DNA of 64,000 nt from Thermus albus (GCF_022760855.1 NZ_JAKTNR010000004.1:186001-250000), one strand, 5' to 3'. Numbered from the stretch's first letter, positions 18,319 to 28,466 are shown. The notes: generated from the letters alone by a model not told the origin. Numbers and translations: made by a program.

Positions 18319-21018
18319 ATGAAGAAAAGGCTAGTGATGCTACTGGCAGGGCTTTTGACCGTACTCTCCATGGGGTTCGGTCTGGCCCAGTTCTCCGACG
18401 TGCCCGCCGGCCACTGGGCCAAGGAGGCGGTGGAGGCCCTGGCGGCCAAGGGGATCATCGTGGGCTTCCCCGATGGCACCTACCGGGGCAACGAGACCCT
18501 CACCCGCTATCAGGCGGCCCTCCTCATCTACCGCCTCCTGCAGCAGATTGAGGAGGAGCTGAAGGCCAAGGGCGAGTCCCCTACCATGGAGGCCATGGCC
18601 CCTGAGGACCTCGAGGCCCTGAAGAACGCGGTGCAGGAGCTAGCCGCGGAGCTGGCTGCCCTTGGGGTGCGGGTCTCGGCCCTGGAGGATAGCGCCGCCA
18701 CCAAGGAGGACATCGCCCGCCTCGAGGCCATGATTGAGGAGCTTAAGGCCATGCCCATGCCCGAGCCCGGGATGGACCAGGCTGCCCTCCAAGACCTGGC
18801 CGACCGGGTGGAGGCCGCCTCCATCGCCGCCGACACCGCCTTGGCCCAGGCCCAGCAGCTGGCCGAGCAGCTGGACGCCCTGGCCCAGGACGTGGAAGGG
18901 GTGAAGGGCGACCTGGCTGCCCTCGGCACCCAGGTGGAGGCCAACGCCCAGGCCATCCAGGCCCTGAATGAGCTGGCCGTCCTCCTCAACCAAGATGTCC
19001 TGGCTCTGCAGGACCGGGTAACCGCCTTGGAGAAGCTGGTTGGCGAAGGGCCAGAGCTTCCTGACCTGGAGCAGTTTGCCACCAAGGAGGACGTGGCCGC
19101 GGTGCAGGAGTTCGCCGCTGCCCTGCGCTCCGACCTGGTGGGCCTCTCCGAGAAGGTCTCCAAGCTGGAGGGCACCGTGGGCGACCTCTCCGGCAAGGTG
19201 TCCAAGCTGGAGCGGAACGCCTTCACCATCAGCGGTAGCCTGAGCCTGAGCTATGGGGCCTTTGCTGGCTCTGGAACCCAGTTTGATATTGACCGGGTCT
19301 TCTCTTCCAACTTCTCCACGGGCGATGGTAATGGGAATGGGCTCGTGGTGGATGAAGGGGACCTTGGACAGAACGCCGAGGGTGAAACCACGGCTAGACT
19401 TAGCCTAACCCTCAAGACCAACGCCCTAGACGCCAAGTCCAGCCCCGGTGGGTACAACGTCTATCCTGGGCTGGTGGGCTTCAGCTTGACGGGCTCCATT
19501 ACTAACCCAGTAAAGGGGACTACCTATTTCCCTCTTGACGTTACCGTAGATGAGGTTTCCACCACCCTTGCTGTCGCCAAAGACCAGTCCTTGTCCTTCA
19601 CCTTTGGCCGTTCGGTCAAGACCAAGTTCAGCGAGTACGTGTTTGACAACGACGGCGTGAGCTATGGCCACGGCCTGGTGGCCACCTACAAGCCGGGGGT
19701 CCTCGGTGCAACCCTTACAGGTGTGTACGCCTCTAAGGGTGGTGCCGACGGCGACAACCTTTATGCGAGGGGTGTAGGCCTGACCCTTTCCCCCATCCAG
19801 GGCTTCTCCCTTAAGGGGGCCGTGGTACAGCAAGGCTCCGATATCCTGGGGGGAGGCACGGGTTCCACCACCGTGTACGGGGCAGGGGGCGATCTGGCTT
19901 TGGGTCCTGTGGCCTTGTCCGGCGAGTACTTCTCCTCGGATGCTGCGCCCACCGCCAACGGCTACTACGTGAAGGCCAAGGCTGAGCTAGGACCGGTTTC
20001 GGTGGAGGGGAACTACCGGAACATCGGGGCCGGCGTCACCCCGGCCAACATGCTCTCCTACGATGCGGATCCGCCCAACACGGCCAACGCGGCTCCTTTC
20101 CATGCGGACCAGCAGGGCTACGGGGCCAAGGCTACCCTGTCCTTTGGCGCCATTAGCCTGGGTGGCTTCTACGATACTTACACCGGCACGGGGGCCCGGA
20201 CCGCTTACGGAGCCGAGGCAGGATTGAAGTTTGCCGGCTTTAGCCTGAGCGGCTACTACCGGGTGGCCGATGCGGGGAACAATGGTACCCCGGACGATAG
20301 CGCCGACAAGGAAACCGCTGCCTCCAGCGGTTACACGTCTTCTGGCAGCAACTATACCCACTACGGTGCCATGCTGAGCCACGATGGCAAAGCCCAGGAT
20401 GCCCTGATCCGGGGCCTCAACCTGACGGCTACTTACGACGTACGGCCCCTTTTTGTTTCGGGGGCTAAAACGGACATCGCTGTCTACGGGGATCTCTCCC
20501 TTCCCTTGGGCATCCTGAAGGCCAGCCTTCTTGGGCGTTACCACAGCCAGGTTGTGAGCGGCTCCGCAGCGCAGAGCTACACCACCTTCAAGTACGGGGT
20601 GAAAGCCGAAACCGAGGCCCTGGCCCTTCCCCTGAAGCCCAGCCTCTTAGGGGAGTACGTGGCCCGCACTACGAATGGCGGCAGCGCCAACAATGCCGAG
20701 ACCAAGTACGCCGTGGGCCTCAGGCTCAACGAGTTCCTCTTCCCCAACTCCAGCTTTGAGGCCAAGTACGGTTCCTATGCCGCCACGAACGTGAACGCCA
20801 TCCTCGTGGGTAACGCGGAAAAGGCCTGGGATCCCAGCGTGGACCACCTCTATGACTCCAATGTGAACGTTGCTGGTGTTAATGGCAGCGTTACTGGCTT
20901 CTACCTGAGCTGGAGCTACTGGGATCTGGTCCTCTCCTACGCGGACTTCGTGGTGGACAATAACGGGAACCCTGAGCACGGCCGCGGTTTCAAGATCAGC
21001 TACACCGTCAAGTTCTAG
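18319..21018 (+). CDS. slpA: S-layer / outer-membrane anchoring protein SlpA
   Basis: SlpA is the main surface-array protein of Thermus and links the outer envelope to the cell wall. The 899 residues have a signal peptide (1-23, ending GLAQ), an SLH domain (about 25-75: [21 protein letters not shown]) and a long Ala/Leu/Glu coiled coil with TALEKLVGE-type heptads (about 80-300). About 600 residues of Gly/Tyr/Ser-rich beta strands follow, ending KISYTVKF with a terminal Phe as in outer-membrane barrels. AAGGA lies close before the ATG. Strong promoter, 5' hairpin and terminator all point to very high expression. Confidence 0.95.
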   Translation: MKKRLVMLLAGLLTVLSMGFGLAQFSDVPAGHWAKEAVEALAAKGIIVGFPDGTYRGNETLTRYQAALLIYRLLQQIEEELKAKGESPTMEAMAPEDLEALKNAVQELAAELAALGVRVSALEDSAATKEDIARLEAMIEELKAMPMPEPGMDQAALQDLADRVEAASIAADTALAQAQQLAEQLDALAQDVEGVKGDLAALGTQVEANAQAIQALNELAVLLNQDVLALQDRVTALEKLVGEGPELPDLEQFATKEDVAAVQEFAAALRSDLVGLSEKVSKLEGTVGDLSGKVSKLERNAFTISGSLSLSYGAFAGSGTQFDIDRVFSSNFSTGDGNGNGLVVDEGDLGQNAEGETTARLSLTLKTNALDAKSSPGGYNVYPGLVGFSLTGSITNPVKGTTYFPLDVTVDEVSTTLAVAKDQSLSFTFGRSVKTKFSEYVFDNDGVSYGHGLVATYKPGVLGATLTGVYASKGGADGDNLYARGVGLTLSPIQGFSLKGAVVQQGSDILGGGTGSTTVYGAGGDLALGPVALSGEYFSSDAAPTANGYYVKAKAELGPVSVEGNYRNIGAGVTPANMLSYDADPPNTANAAPFHADQQGYGAKATLSFGAISLGGFYDTYTGTGARTAYGAEAGLKFAGFSLSGYYRVADAGNNGTPDDSADKETAASSGYTSSGSNYTHYGAMLSHDGKAQDALIRGLNLTATYDVRPLFVSGAKTDIAVYGDLSLPLGILKASLLGRYHSQVVSGSAAQSYTTFKYGVKAETEALALPLKPSLLGEYVARTTNGGSANNAETKYAVGLRLNEFLFPNSSFEAKYGSYAATNVNAILVGNAEKAWDPSVDHLYDSNVNVAGVNGSVTGFYLSWSYWDLVLSYADFVVDNNGNPEHGRGFKISYTVKF

Positions 21019-21034
21019 GGCTGTGGCTCCTAAG

Positions 21035-21062
21035 GCCCCCCGCCCCCTGGGCGGGGGGCTTT
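21035..21062 (+). terminator. Intrinsic terminator of slpA
   Basis: GCCCCCCGCCC and GGGCGGGGGGC form an 11-bp stem around a CCT loop, followed by TTT at 21060-21062. It lies 17 bases after the slpA stop. Confidence 0.85.
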
Positions 21063-21076
21063 GCTATGGTGGAGGT

Positions 21077-23074
21077 ATGCCCTTCCGCTACCATGGCCCA
21101 AGCCCCAAGGGGGACCAGCCCAAGGCCATCGGGGAACTGGTGGAAGCCCTGAGGGACGGGGAGCGCTTCGTCACCCTCCTGGGGGCCACGGGGACAGGGA
21201 AGACGGTGACCATGGCCAAGGTGGTGGAGGCCCTGGGGCGGCCGGCCCTGGTCCTGGCCCCCAACAAGATCCTGGCGGCCCAGCTGGCGGCGGAGTTTAG
21301 GGAGCTTTTCCCGGAAAACGCCGTGGAGTACTTCATCAGCTACTACGACTACTACCAGCCCGAGGCCTACGTGCCGGGGAAGGACCTCTACATTGAGAAG
21401 GACGCCAGCATCAACCCCGAGATTGAGCGCCTCCGCCACTCCACCACCCGTAGCCTCCTCACCCGCAGGGATGTGGTGGTGGTGGCCTCGGTGTCGGCCA
21501 TCTACGGCCTGGGGGACCCCCGGGAGTACCGGCAAAGGAACCTGGTGGTGGAACGGGGGGCCCTCTACCCCCGGGAGGCCCTTTTGGAGAGGCTTCTGGA
21601 GCTGGGGTATACCCGGAACGATATAGACCTCGCCCCGGGCCGGTTCCGGGCCAGGGGGGAGGTCCTGGAGATCTTTCCCGCCTACGAGACGGAGCCCCTC
21701 CGGGTGGAGCTCTTTGGGGATGAGGTGGAGCGCATCCTCCAGGTGCACCCCATCACGGGGGAGAGGCTAAGGGAGCTTCCCGGCTTTGTCCTCTTTCCCG
21801 CCACCCACTACCTTTCCCCCGAGGGGCTGGAGGGGATCCTAAAGGAGATAGAGAAGGAGCTATGGGAACGGGTCCGCTACTTTGAGGAAAGGGGGGAGGT
21901 CCTCTACGCCCAGCGCCTCAAGGAGCGCACCCTTTACGACCTGGAGATGCTGAGGGTCATGGGCACCTGCCCGGGGGTGGAGAACTACGCCCGCTACTTC
22001 ACCGGCAAGGCCCCGGGGGAGCCCCCCTACACCCTTTTGGACTATTTCCCTGAGGACTTCCTGGTCTTCCTGGACGAGTCCCACGTGACCGTGCCCCAGC
22101 TCATGGGCATGTACCGGGGGGACTATGCTCGCAAGAAGACCCTGGTGGACTACGGCTTTCGCCTCCCCAGCGCCCTGGACAACAGACCCTTGCGCTTTGA
22201 GGAGTTCTTGGAGCGGGTGCCCCAGGTGGTCTTCGTCTCCGCCACCCCGGGGCCCTTTGAGCTGGAGCATTCCAGCCGGGTGGTGGAGCAGATCATCCGC
22301 CCCACGGGCCTTTTGGACCCCCTGGTGGTGGTGAAGCCCACGGCGGACCAGATCCTGGACCTCATGGAGGGGATCCGGGAGAGGGCCGAGAGGGGGGAAA
22401 GGACCTTGGTCACCGTCCTCACGATGCGCATGGCGGAGGAGCTCACCGCCTTCTTGCAGGAGCACGGCATAAGGGCCCGGTACCTGCACCACGAGCTGGA
22501 CGCCTTTGAGCGCCAGGCCCTGATCCGGGACCTTAGGCTTGGGCATTTTGACGCCCTGGTGGGGATCAACCTCTTAAGGGAGGGCCTGGACATCCCCGAG
22601 GTCTCCCTCGTGGCCATCCTGGACGCCGACAAGACGGGTTTCTTGAGGAGTGAGCGGAGCCTCATCCAGACCATAGGCCGGGCCGCCCGGAACGCCCGGG
22701 GGGAGGTCTGGCTCTATGCGGACACGGTTTCCGAGGCCATGGAGAAGGCCATCCGGGAGACCAACCGGAGGAGGGCCCTGCAGGAGGCCTACAACCGGGA
22801 GCACGGCATCACCCCCATGACGGTGCGGAAGGAGGTCAGGGCCATCATCCGGCCCGAGGAGTACGGGGAAGGGGTACCCCTGGGGGCCTTTGAGGGGGAG
22901 GACCTAAGGGAGCGCATCGCCGAGCTGGAGCTTCTCATGTGGCAGGCGGCAGAGGCCTTGGACTTTGAGCGGGCGGCCCGGATCCGGGATGAGATTCGGG
23001 CCCTCGAGGCCCGCCTGCAAGGCCTCCCGACCCCTGAGCCTACGGGGGGGCGCAGGCGGCGGAGGCGCCGCTAG
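21077..23074 (+). CDS. uvrB: Excinuclease ABC subunit B (UvrB)
   Basis: UvrB is the damage-verifying helicase-like subunit of nucleotide excision repair; it receives DNA from UvrA and recruits UvrC. The 665 residues carry Walker [11 protein letters not shown] (about 37-46), the beta-hairpin region [15 protein letters not shown] (about 92-106), [11 protein letters not shown] (Walker B-type), helicase motif V/VI ..[12 protein letters not shown].. and the C-terminal UVR motif ([18 protein letters not shown]). The frame is open to 21023, through the slpA terminator. GGAGGT just before the ATG at 21077 fixes the start. The TAG stop is shared in CTAG with the convergent gene. Confidence 0.97.
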   Translation: MPFRYHGPSPKGDQPKAIGELVEALRDGERFVTLLGATGTGKTVTMAKVVEALGRPALVLAPNKILAAQLAAEFRELFPENAVEYFISYYDYYQPEAYVPGKDLYIEKDASINPEIERLRHSTTRSLLTRRDVVVVASVSAIYGLGDPREYRQRNLVVERGALYPREALLERLLELGYTRNDIDLAPGRFRARGEVLEIFPAYETEPLRVELFGDEVERILQVHPITGERLRELPGFVLFPATHYLSPEGLEGILKEIEKELWERVRYFEERGEVLYAQRLKERTLYDLEMLRVMGTCPGVENYARYFTGKAPGEPPYTLLDYFPEDFLVFLDESHVTVPQLMGMYRGDYARKKTLVDYGFRLPSALDNRPLRFEEFLERVPQVVFVSATPGPFELEHSSRVVEQIIRPTGLLDPLVVVKPTADQILDLMEGIRERAERGERTLVTVLTMRMAEELTAFLQEHGIRARYLHHELDAFERQALIRDLRLGHFDALVGINLLREGLDIPEVSLVAILDADKTGFLRSERSLIQTIGRAARNARGEVWLYADTVSEAMEKAIRETNRRRALQEAYNREHGITPMTVRKEVRAIIRPEEYGEGVPLGAFEGEDLRERIAELELLMWQAAEALDFERAARIRDEIRALEARLQGLPTPEPTGGRRRRRRR

Positions 23075-24219
23075 GCCAGTAGGAGCACGGGGTTTTCCAG
23101 GTAAAGGGCCACCCGTTCCAGGAGCTTCCGGGCCAGGGGCGCCTCGAGGCCCGAGGCGGCCAGGACGCCCTCTTGGGAGAGGAAAAGGCTCGGCTGGCCC
23201 GTGTGGACCTCCTCCTCCGTGGCAAAGCAAAGAAGCCCTTCGGCTTCCTCCCCCGCCACGGGCTCCTGGCGGAAGAGGGCGAGAAAGCCATGGGCAGGCC
23301 TCACGCCCCGCACCCCATCCCCCACCACCAGGCCGATAAGGGGCCTAAAGGGGAGCTCCAGTTCCGCCAGAGCCCTTTCCGCCGCCTTGAGGAGGAAGGG
23401 CAGGGGGTTTTCGGGAACCCCGTGGACCCTACGGAAGGCCTGAAGGGCATTCCTAAGCCCATCGGGATTAAAGCGCAGCCGGTACACCTTTAAAAGGGAA
23501 GGCGTGGGGGGGGTGGGGAGGCCTGGAGCTGGGATAGGTGGGGGGATGGCCGCGGCCAAGGTGGGTTCTGGGGGCTTGGCCTCCTTCCCTGGGGCTGGGG
23601 GAGGCTGGGGGGGAAGAAGGTCCTCCTCTGGGGCCTGGGCGAGGGTGGGCTCCTCGGAGAACGCTTCCTCCAGCTCTTCCAGGGCCTCCAGGGGCTCTAG
23701 GGGAGGGGCTTCCTCCTTGCCGCCGAGAAGCAGGTCTTCCAGCTCCTCTTCCGCCTCCTCGAGGAGCTCCAGGAGGGCTTCCTCCCCTTGGTCTTCGGGG
23801 AGAAAAAGGGCCTCCTCCTCCACGGGGGTAGGGCTGGATTCCTCGGCCAGAAGGAGATCCTCTTCCAGATCCAGCTCCAGGTCCTCCAGGGCAGGCTCCA
23901 GGTCCAATTCCTCCTCGGCTACCTCCTCCACCGCCAGGGTGGGGGTCCTGGGCGTTTCCGGGAGGACGTCTTCCAGGTCCACCCCTTCCCGATTCAGAAC
24001 TTCCTGTACGCGTTTCAACTCTTCCTCCGGGAGGGGGGGTGGGGGTTCTTCGGGCGCGGGGGGAAGATCCACCTCCCCCGCCATCACCCTGGCCAAAAAG
24101 GCTAGGATGTCCCGCTCCACGATGGTGCCCTCGGGACCGGTGCCCTGGAGCCTGCGCCAGTCAATGCCGTTTTCCTCGGCCAGGCGCCGGGCTAAGGGCG
24201 TGATCTTGGGTTCGGCCAT
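23071..24219 (-). CDS. Orphan E3-binding-domain protein with degenerate acyltransferase-like C-terminus
   Basis: The first ~42 residues ([20 protein letters not shown].. then [17 protein letters not shown]) are a peripheral subunit-binding domain, as found in E2 chains of 2-oxoacid dehydrogenases. About 190 residues of Glu/Leu/Pro-rich low-complexity linker follow. The C-terminal ~140 residues start [19 protein letters not shown] and look like a shrunken E2 catalytic domain. There is no lipoyl domain and no HxxxDG catalytic motif, so acyltransfer is unlikely. It may dock an E1 or E3 enzyme as a scaffold. No dehydrogenase genes lie nearby. Confidence 0.7.
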   Translation of the reverse strand: MAEPKITPLARRLAEENGIDWRRLQGTGPEGTIVERDILAFLARVMAGEVDLPPAPEEPPPPLPEEELKRVQEVLNREGVDLEDVLPETPRTPTLAVEEVAEEELDLEPALEDLELDLEEDLLLAEESSPTPVEEEALFLPEDQGEEALLELLEEAEEELEDLLLGGKEEAPPLEPLEALEELEEAFSEEPTLAQAPEEDLLPPQPPPAPGKEAKPPEPTLAAAIPPPIPAPGLPTPPTPSLLKVYRLRFNPDGLRNALQAFRRVHGVPENPLPFLLKAAERALAELELPFRPLIGLVVGDGVRGVRPAHGFLALFRQEPVAGEEAEGLLCFATEEEVHTGQPSLFLSQEGVLAASGLEAPLARKLLERVALYLENPVLLLA

Positions 24220-24239
24220 CTTGGCCCTATGATAACAGG
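24206..24239. promoter_or_regulatory. Shared bidirectional promoter with overlapping -10 boxes
   Basis: On the plus strand TTGGGT (24206-24211), 16 bases and TATGAT (24228-24233) lead to a leaderless GTG at 24240. On the minus strand TATCAT (24234-24229) overlaps the same bases and precedes the ATG at 24219 by nine bases. One AT-rich core thus serves two divergent genes. Confidence 0.6.
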
Positions 24240-25334
24240 GTGGAAGCCAGGTTCGCGGAACTCTTGGCGGCCTACTGCCTCGAGGCCCAAGAAGGGGAGA
24301 CGGTGTTGGTGGAAGCCGAGACCCCAGCCCTGCCCCTTTTGCCCTATCTCAAGCGGGCCTTCCTCAAGCGGGGGGCCTATCCTCTTTTCCGCATCGGCTA
24401 CCCGGGGGAAGGGCGGGATTTCCTCCTCCACGGGGGGGCTTGGCTGGAGAGGATACCGGAGGTGGAGCGCGCTCTTTATGAGAAGGCGGACAAGTTCCTG
24501 CGCATTCTTTCCGCGGAAAACCCCCTGGAGGTAGCCTCCCTGGACCCAGGGCTTTCCCTCAGGCACCAACGGGCCTGGCGGGCTTTAGCGGAGCTTCGCC
24601 TTGGAAAGCCCTGGGCCCTCACCCTCTACCCCACGGTGGGCTACGCTGTGGGGGCGGGGATGGGCACGGAAGAGTTTCGGGAGTACCTTAAGGGAGCCTT
24701 ATTCCTGGACCGGGAAGACCCCGTGGGGGCCTGGCAGGCCCTTTCCCGTTTCCAAGAGGCCTTGATCCAAAAACTTTCCCAGGGGAAGGAGCTTCGCATC
24801 TTGGCCCCGGGTACGGACCTAAGGCTATCCGTGGTGGGAAGGAGGTGGATCAACTCCGATGGCCGCCGCAACATGCCCTCGGGGGAGGTGTTTACGGGTC
24901 CCCTCGAGGACTCCGCCGAGGGCGAGGTGCGCTTTAACCTGCCCGCCTTTGTGGGGGGAAGGCGGGTGGAGGGGGTGTACTTGCGCTTTAAGGGGGGTGA
25001 GGTGGTGGAAGCCCGGGCAGAAAGGGGAGAAGAGTACCTTCTTGCGGCCCTTGCCACCGACGAAGGGGCCAGGCGGCTTGGCGAGGTGGGCATCGGCACC
25101 AACTTTGGCCTCACCCGCCCCACCGGGCTCATCCTCTTGGACGAGAAGATGGGGGGTACGGTGCACCTGGCCCTGGGACGGAGCTATCCGGAAACGGGTG
25201 GGAAGAACCAAAGTGCCTTCCACTGGGACCTGGTGCTTTCCTTGGGAGAAGGGAGCCTTCTTTTAGACGGGGAGCCCCTGGTGGAGAAGGGCCGCTTTAT
25301 AGGCATCTCCGAACCTCATCCCTTCACCCCCTAG
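24240..25334 (+). CDS. M29-family (thermophilic) aminopeptidase
   Basis: M29 aminopeptidases such as Thermus AmpT remove N-terminal residues using two metal ions (Co or Zn). The 364 residues show family features: an N-terminal domain with ETVLVEAETPALPLL, the metal-binding region in NMPSGEVFTGPLEDSAEG (about 213-230), and EVGIGTNFGLTRPTG plus HLALGRSYPETGGKNQSAFHWDLV in the C-terminal third. The last two are given here in pieces: HLALGRSYPETGG, then QSAFHWDLV. It is somewhat shorter than AmpT (about 408). The GTG start is placed by the -10 box. Its stop shares CTAG with the convergent ABC permease. Location is cytoplasmic. Confidence 0.85.
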   Translation: MEARFAELLAAYCLEAQEGETVLVEAETPALPLLPYLKRAFLKRGAYPLFRIGYPGEGRDFLLHGGAWLERIPEVERALYEKADKFLRILSAENPLEVASLDPGLSLRHQRAWRALAELRLGKPWALTLYPTVGYAVGAGMGTEEFREYLKGALFLDREDPVGAWQALSRFQEALIQKLSQGKELRILAPGTDLRLSVVGRRWINSDGRRNMPSGEVFTGPLEDSAEGEVRFNLPAFVGGRRVEGVYLRFKGGEVVEARAERGEEYLLAALATDEGARRLGEVGIGTNFGLTRPTGLILLDEKMGGTVHLALGRSYPETGGKNQSAFHWDLVLSLGEGSLLLDGEPLVEKGRFIGISEPHPFTP

Positions 25335-26101
25335 AGGTCCTTGCGGTCAAAGACCAAAGCCGCCAGGAGGGCAAAGCCCAAGGCGTAGACGAAAAGCAGG
25401 GGAAGACCAAGCCCAGCTGCGCTTGGCCTAAGGTGCAGGTCCAAATAGGTGGTGAGGAGGAAAGGGGTGAGGGCGGGGAAGGCCACCAGAAGGCGCATGA
25501 GAAGAAGGGTGGCTACCGCCGCCAAGGCGCTTGCCGTGGTAGAGAGGAAGAGGGTGGCGTAAAGGAGGGCCAGGGCAGCCAGGGGCAAAAGCACGCATCC
25601 CGCTAGCAGGTGGGCGCGGATGACCTCCCCAAGGGCTTCCCAGCCGCTTACATACCCCACCCCAGCAAACCCCCCGGCTCCAAGCCCCGTGCCCCCGTAA
25701 AATCCTCCAAGCCCATGGGGCAGGCCCGCCAAGAGGCTTCCCAGGAAGCTTGCCGAAAGGAGGACGAAAGGGTAAAGGAGGGCGGCGAAGAGCTTGGCCA
25801 AAACAAAGCGGGCCCGGGGCAAGGGGTGGAGGAGGAGGCTTTTTAGGGTGCCCTGGCTTACCTCGCTGCCCAAGGACTCGCTGGCGGCCATGACCACCAG
25901 GAAGGGGAAGAGGAACTCCATCCCCGCCATGAGGCTCAAGGAGGCCACCTGCCAGCCCGAGGCCAGGACCAGGCCGTACACCTCCTTAAGCCCTGGGGCC
26001 AAGGCCCAGAGGAAGGGGAGGAGGAAGGCGGCCATAAGCCCCAGCCCCACCGAGCGCAGGCGAAAAAGCTTGTAGAGTTCAAAGAGAAAAAGCCTAAGCA
26101 T
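25331..26101 (-). CDS. ABC-2 type transporter permease
   Basis: The 256 residues contain six hydrophobic segments (about 17-35, 55-75, 105-125, 135-160, 175-205 and 230-250). The order is that of ABC-2 permeases such as NatB or CcmB-like exporters, with ESLGSEVSQGTLKSLLLHPLPR in the first cytoplasmic loop (shown as SQGTLKSLLLHPLPR), the typical coupling region. The ATP-binding gene upstream overlaps it by eight bases, so both make one exporter. The substrate is unknown; polysaccharide, lipid, antibiotic or Na+ export are all possible. Confidence 0.85.
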   Translation of the reverse strand: MLRLFLFELYKLFRLRSVGLGLMAAFLLPFLWALAPGLKEVYGLVLASGWQVASLSLMAGMEFLFPFLVVMAASESLGSEVSQGTLKSLLLHPLPRARFVLAKLFAALLYPFVLLSASFLGSLLAGLPHGLGGFYGGTGLGAGGFAGVGYVSGWEALGEVIRAHLLAGCVLLPLAALALLYATLFLSTTASALAAVATLLLMRLLVAFPALTPFLLTTYLDLHLRPSAAGLGLPLLFVYALGFALLAALVFDRKDL

Positions 26102-26972
26102 GCTTCACCCTCTCCTGGTAGTACACCCTCAGGTCAAAGCCTTGGGGGTGGAGGGCCCTCACCCGGTACCCCTCCCGGAGGAGGGCCTGGAGGGCGGCCT
26201 CACTGCTCCCCTCAAAGAGGATGGCTTGCCCCTGGATTCGCGCCGAGGCCACCTGGGGCAAGGCCTTAAGGAGGGCGAGGGCTCCTTCCAGGGGCTCAGC
26301 CTCGAGGCGAAAGACCTCGCGCCCCTCGAGGCGCACCTCGTCCAAAAGCCTGCCCCCGCCCAGGATGCCCACCTTGTGGGCGTAGCGGCTTACCTCCTCC
26401 AGGTGGTGGGTGGAAAGGAGGACCGCCACCCCTTCTCGGGCCATCTCCTGCAGCAGGCCATGGACCAGCTCCACCCCTTCGGGGTCCAGGCCGCTGGTGG
26501 GCTCGTCTAGGACCAGGATCTTGGGCCGGTGCAGGATGGCCGCCGCCAGGCCCAAGCGCTGCCTTTGGCCTAGGGAGTAGCTACCCACCTTCTGGTCGGC
26601 CACGGCAAGCAGCCTAAGCCGGGCCAGCACCTCGCTGATGCGGCCTTCGTCCTTAATCCCTGCCAAGTACGCCTGCATCCTCAGGTTCTCCCGGCCCGTG
26701 AGGTAGGGGTAGAAGGCGGCGGGGGCCTCCACCACCGCCCCTAGGTGGCGCCGGGCTTGGGGATTCTGGTGCACATCCTCCCCCAAAAGGAGGGCCCGGC
26801 CTGCCGTGGGAAAAGCCAGGCCCGTGACCAGGCGGATCAGGGTGGTCTTTCCCGAGCCGTTAGGCCCCGCCAAGGCGTACACCTCCCCGGGGCGGATGGA
26901 GAGGTTTACCCCTTCTAGGATGGGCTTTCTCCCGTAGCGCTTGCTCAGCCCCTCTAGCCTTAAGGCCTCCAT
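26094..26972 (-). CDS. ABC transporter ATP-binding protein
   Basis: The 292 residues have Walker A GPNGSGKTTL (about 35-44), signature SLGQRQRLGLA (about 133-143), Walker B ILVLDEPTSGLDP and the switch histidine in LLSTHHLEE. A C-terminal domain of ~80 residues follows, as in ABC-2 drug/Na+ exporters. The second signature residue is LGQ rather than SGG, which is common in this subgroup. It is co-transcribed with the permease. Its start lies seven bases from a -10 box that also faces the SRP RNA gene. Confidence 0.9.
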   Translation of the reverse strand: MEALRLEGLSKRYGRKPILEGVNLSIRPGEVYALAGPNGSGKTTLIRLVTGLAFPTAGRALLLGEDVHQNPQARRHLGAVVEAPAAFYPYLTGRENLRMQAYLAGIKDEGRISEVLARLRLLAVADQKVGSYSLGQRQRLGLAAAILHRPKILVLDEPTSGLDPEGVELVHGLLQEMAREGVAVLLSTHHLEEVSRYAHKVGILGGGRLLDEVRLEGREVFRLEAEPLEGALALLKALPQVASARIQGQAILFEGSSEAALQALLREGYRVRALHPQGFDLRVYYQERVKHA

Positions 26973-26990
26973 GGGTGCTATACTACCCAG
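26973..26990. promoter_or_regulatory. Back-to-back -10 boxes between SRP RNA and the ABC exporter genes
   Basis: Plus strand: TATACT (26979-26984) precedes the SRP RNA 5' end (about 26991) by six bases. Minus strand: TAGTAT (26985-26980) precedes the exporter ATG at 26972 by seven bases, giving a leaderless mRNA. The two boxes share five bases. Confidence 0.6.
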
Positions 26991-27090
26991 GCCCCCGGTC
27001 CAGCGCGACGGTCCGGGCGTGAACCGGGTCAGGTCCGGAAGGAAGCAGCCCTAAGCGCCACGGGTCGGGTGCCGCTGGGTAGCCGGGGGC
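26991..27090 (+). ncRNA. ffs: Signal recognition particle RNA (4.5S-type)
   Basis: The conserved Ffh-binding domain IV is plain: GGGTCAGGTCCGGAAGGA, then AGCAGCCCTAA, with the GGAA tetraloop. The 5' arm GCCCCCGGTCCAGCG pairs with the 3' arm CGCTGGGTAGCCGGGGGC, closing a rod of about 100 nt. The RNA works with Ffh and FtsY to target membrane proteins. The ends are set by the closing stem and by the -10 box at 26979; no clear T-run follows. Confidence 0.95.
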
Positions 27091-27177
27091 AGTTATCCAC
27101 AGGGTTATCCACAAGGTCTCGGAGTTGCTGGGCGCCGGGTTTAAACGCGTCAAGCCCCTTGGGAACGGGTGTTTTAC

Positions 27178-28380
27178 TCACCCCTTTCTCTGAGGCGCCG
27201 TACGGACCACCCCCTTTTCCACAAGCCGGGCCACTTCTTCGGGGGCGTACCCGGCTTTCCTCAACACCTCTTCCGTGTGCCCTCCCAAAAGGGGCGGGGG
27301 TAGGGAAGGTTTTGCGGGGGTGCGGGAGAGAAAGCGCAAGGGGTTGGCCAGGGTGGGCAGGGGTCCCAGGAGGGGATGGGATAGGGTCCAGATGGCTTCC
27401 CGGGCCTGGGCCTGGGGGTCTTGGAAGGCTTCCGCCAGGTCGTTCACCGGAGCGGCAGGAACCCCGGCGGCCCTAAGCTTTTCCAGCCAGTGGGCTCGGG
27501 GTTGGGCCTTAAGGACGGCGGAGATGGCCTCCACCACCTCCTCCCGGGCCTCCACCCGCTCCCGGTTTGTGGGGAAGCGCCTTAAGAGGTCGGGTAGCCC
27601 CAGGACCTGGCACAGTTTGGCAAACTGCTCGTCGTTCCCCACCGCTAAAACCAGCCAGCCGTCTGCGGCGGGAAAGGCCCCATAGGGCACGATCTGGGCG
27701 TGGGCGTTGCCCAGGCGCCTTGGGGGTTTCCCCGTAAGCAGGTAGCTTTCCCCCAGGTTGGCCAGGGCGAAGAGGCCCACGTCAAAGAGGGAAAGGTCTA
27801 TGTGCTGGCCGAGGCCGCTTCTTTCCCGCTCCAAAAGGGCGGCAAGCACGGCCACCGCTCCCATCATGCCCGTCATCACGTCAATCCAGGCCACCCCCAC
27901 CTTCATGGGGGGGCCCGCTGGCTCCCCGGTGACGGACATGATGCCGGTATAGCCCTGCAAGGCGGCGTCGTACCCGGGTTCTTGGGCCCGGGGTCCCGTG
28001 TGGCCGAAACCGGTGATGGAAAGGTAGACCAGGCGGGGGTTTAGCTCTTTAAGGCTTTCGTAATCCAGACGGTAGCGCTTCAGGTCCCCGGTTTTGAAGT
28101 TCTCCACCAAGACATCGGCGCCTTGGGCTAGCCTCCGCACCACCTCCTGGCCCTCTGGGGTTTTCAAGTCCAAGGCCAAACTCCGCTTTCCTCGGTTCAC
28201 GGAGAGGAAGTAGGCACTTTCCCCCTGGACAAAAGGAGGTCCCCAGCCCCGGGTTTCGTCCCCCCAGGGGGGTTCCACCTTGATGACCTCGGCCCCTAAG
28301 TCGGCCAGGATCATGGTGCAAAGGGGGCCTGCCAGCACCCGGGAAAGGTCCAACACCTTGATGCCGGAAAGGGGTGGCAT
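27178..28380 (-). CDS. CaiB/BaiF-family (class III) CoA-transferase
   Basis: Class III CoA-transferases move CoA between carboxylic acids through an aspartyl-CoA intermediate. The 400 residues begin with the family N-terminus SGIKVLDLSRVLAGPLCTM and contain DLGAEVIKVEPPWGDETR, ADVLVENFKTGDLKRYRLDY and GYDAALQGYTGIMSVTGEP. The Asp in that last block is near residue 140-145, where the catalytic Asp is expected. The rest has RAHWLEKLRAAGVPAAPVNDL (shown as LRAAGVPAAPVNDL). The substrate cannot be told. A TAAGAT box ends six bases before the ATG, so the gene is probably leaderless and monocistronic. Confidence 0.88.
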   Translation of the reverse strand: MPPLSGIKVLDLSRVLAGPLCTMILADLGAEVIKVEPPWGDETRGWGPPFVQGESAYFLSVNRGKRSLALDLKTPEGQEVVRRLAQGADVLVENFKTGDLKRYRLDYESLKELNPRLVYLSITGFGHTGPRAQEPGYDAALQGYTGIMSVTGEPAGPPMKVGVAWIDVMTGMMGAVAVLAALLERERSGLGQHIDLSLFDVGLFALANLGESYLLTGKPPRRLGNAHAQIVPYGAFPAADGWLVLAVGNDEQFAKLCQVLGLPDLLRRFPTNRERVEAREEVVEAISAVLKAQPRAHWLEKLRAAGVPAAPVNDLAEAFQDPQAQAREAIWTLSHPLLGPLPTLANPLRFLSRTPAKPSLPPPLLGGHTEEVLRKAGYAPEEVARLVEKGVVRTAPQRKG

Positions 28381-28392
28381 GAGGGCATCTTA
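28381..28392 (-). promoter_or_regulatory. -10 box of a leaderless promoter for the CoA-transferase
   Basis: TAAGAT (28392-28387 on the minus strand) is followed by six bases and then the ATG at 28380. No Shine-Dalgarno is present. Confidence 0.5.
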
Positions 28393-28460
28393 CCGTTTGC
28401 CCGGGCTCTCGCCTGGCTTTCCGCCAGGGTTAGGGTCATTCAGGGGCAAATCCCTTGCGA

Positions 28461-28466
28461 TATAGT
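28461..28466 (+). promoter_or_regulatory. -10 box of a leaderless promoter for the orphan ABC permease
   Basis: TATAGT ends six bases before the GTG at 28473. It falls inside the longer frame that starts at TTG 28455, which argues for the shorter protein. Confidence 0.5.
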
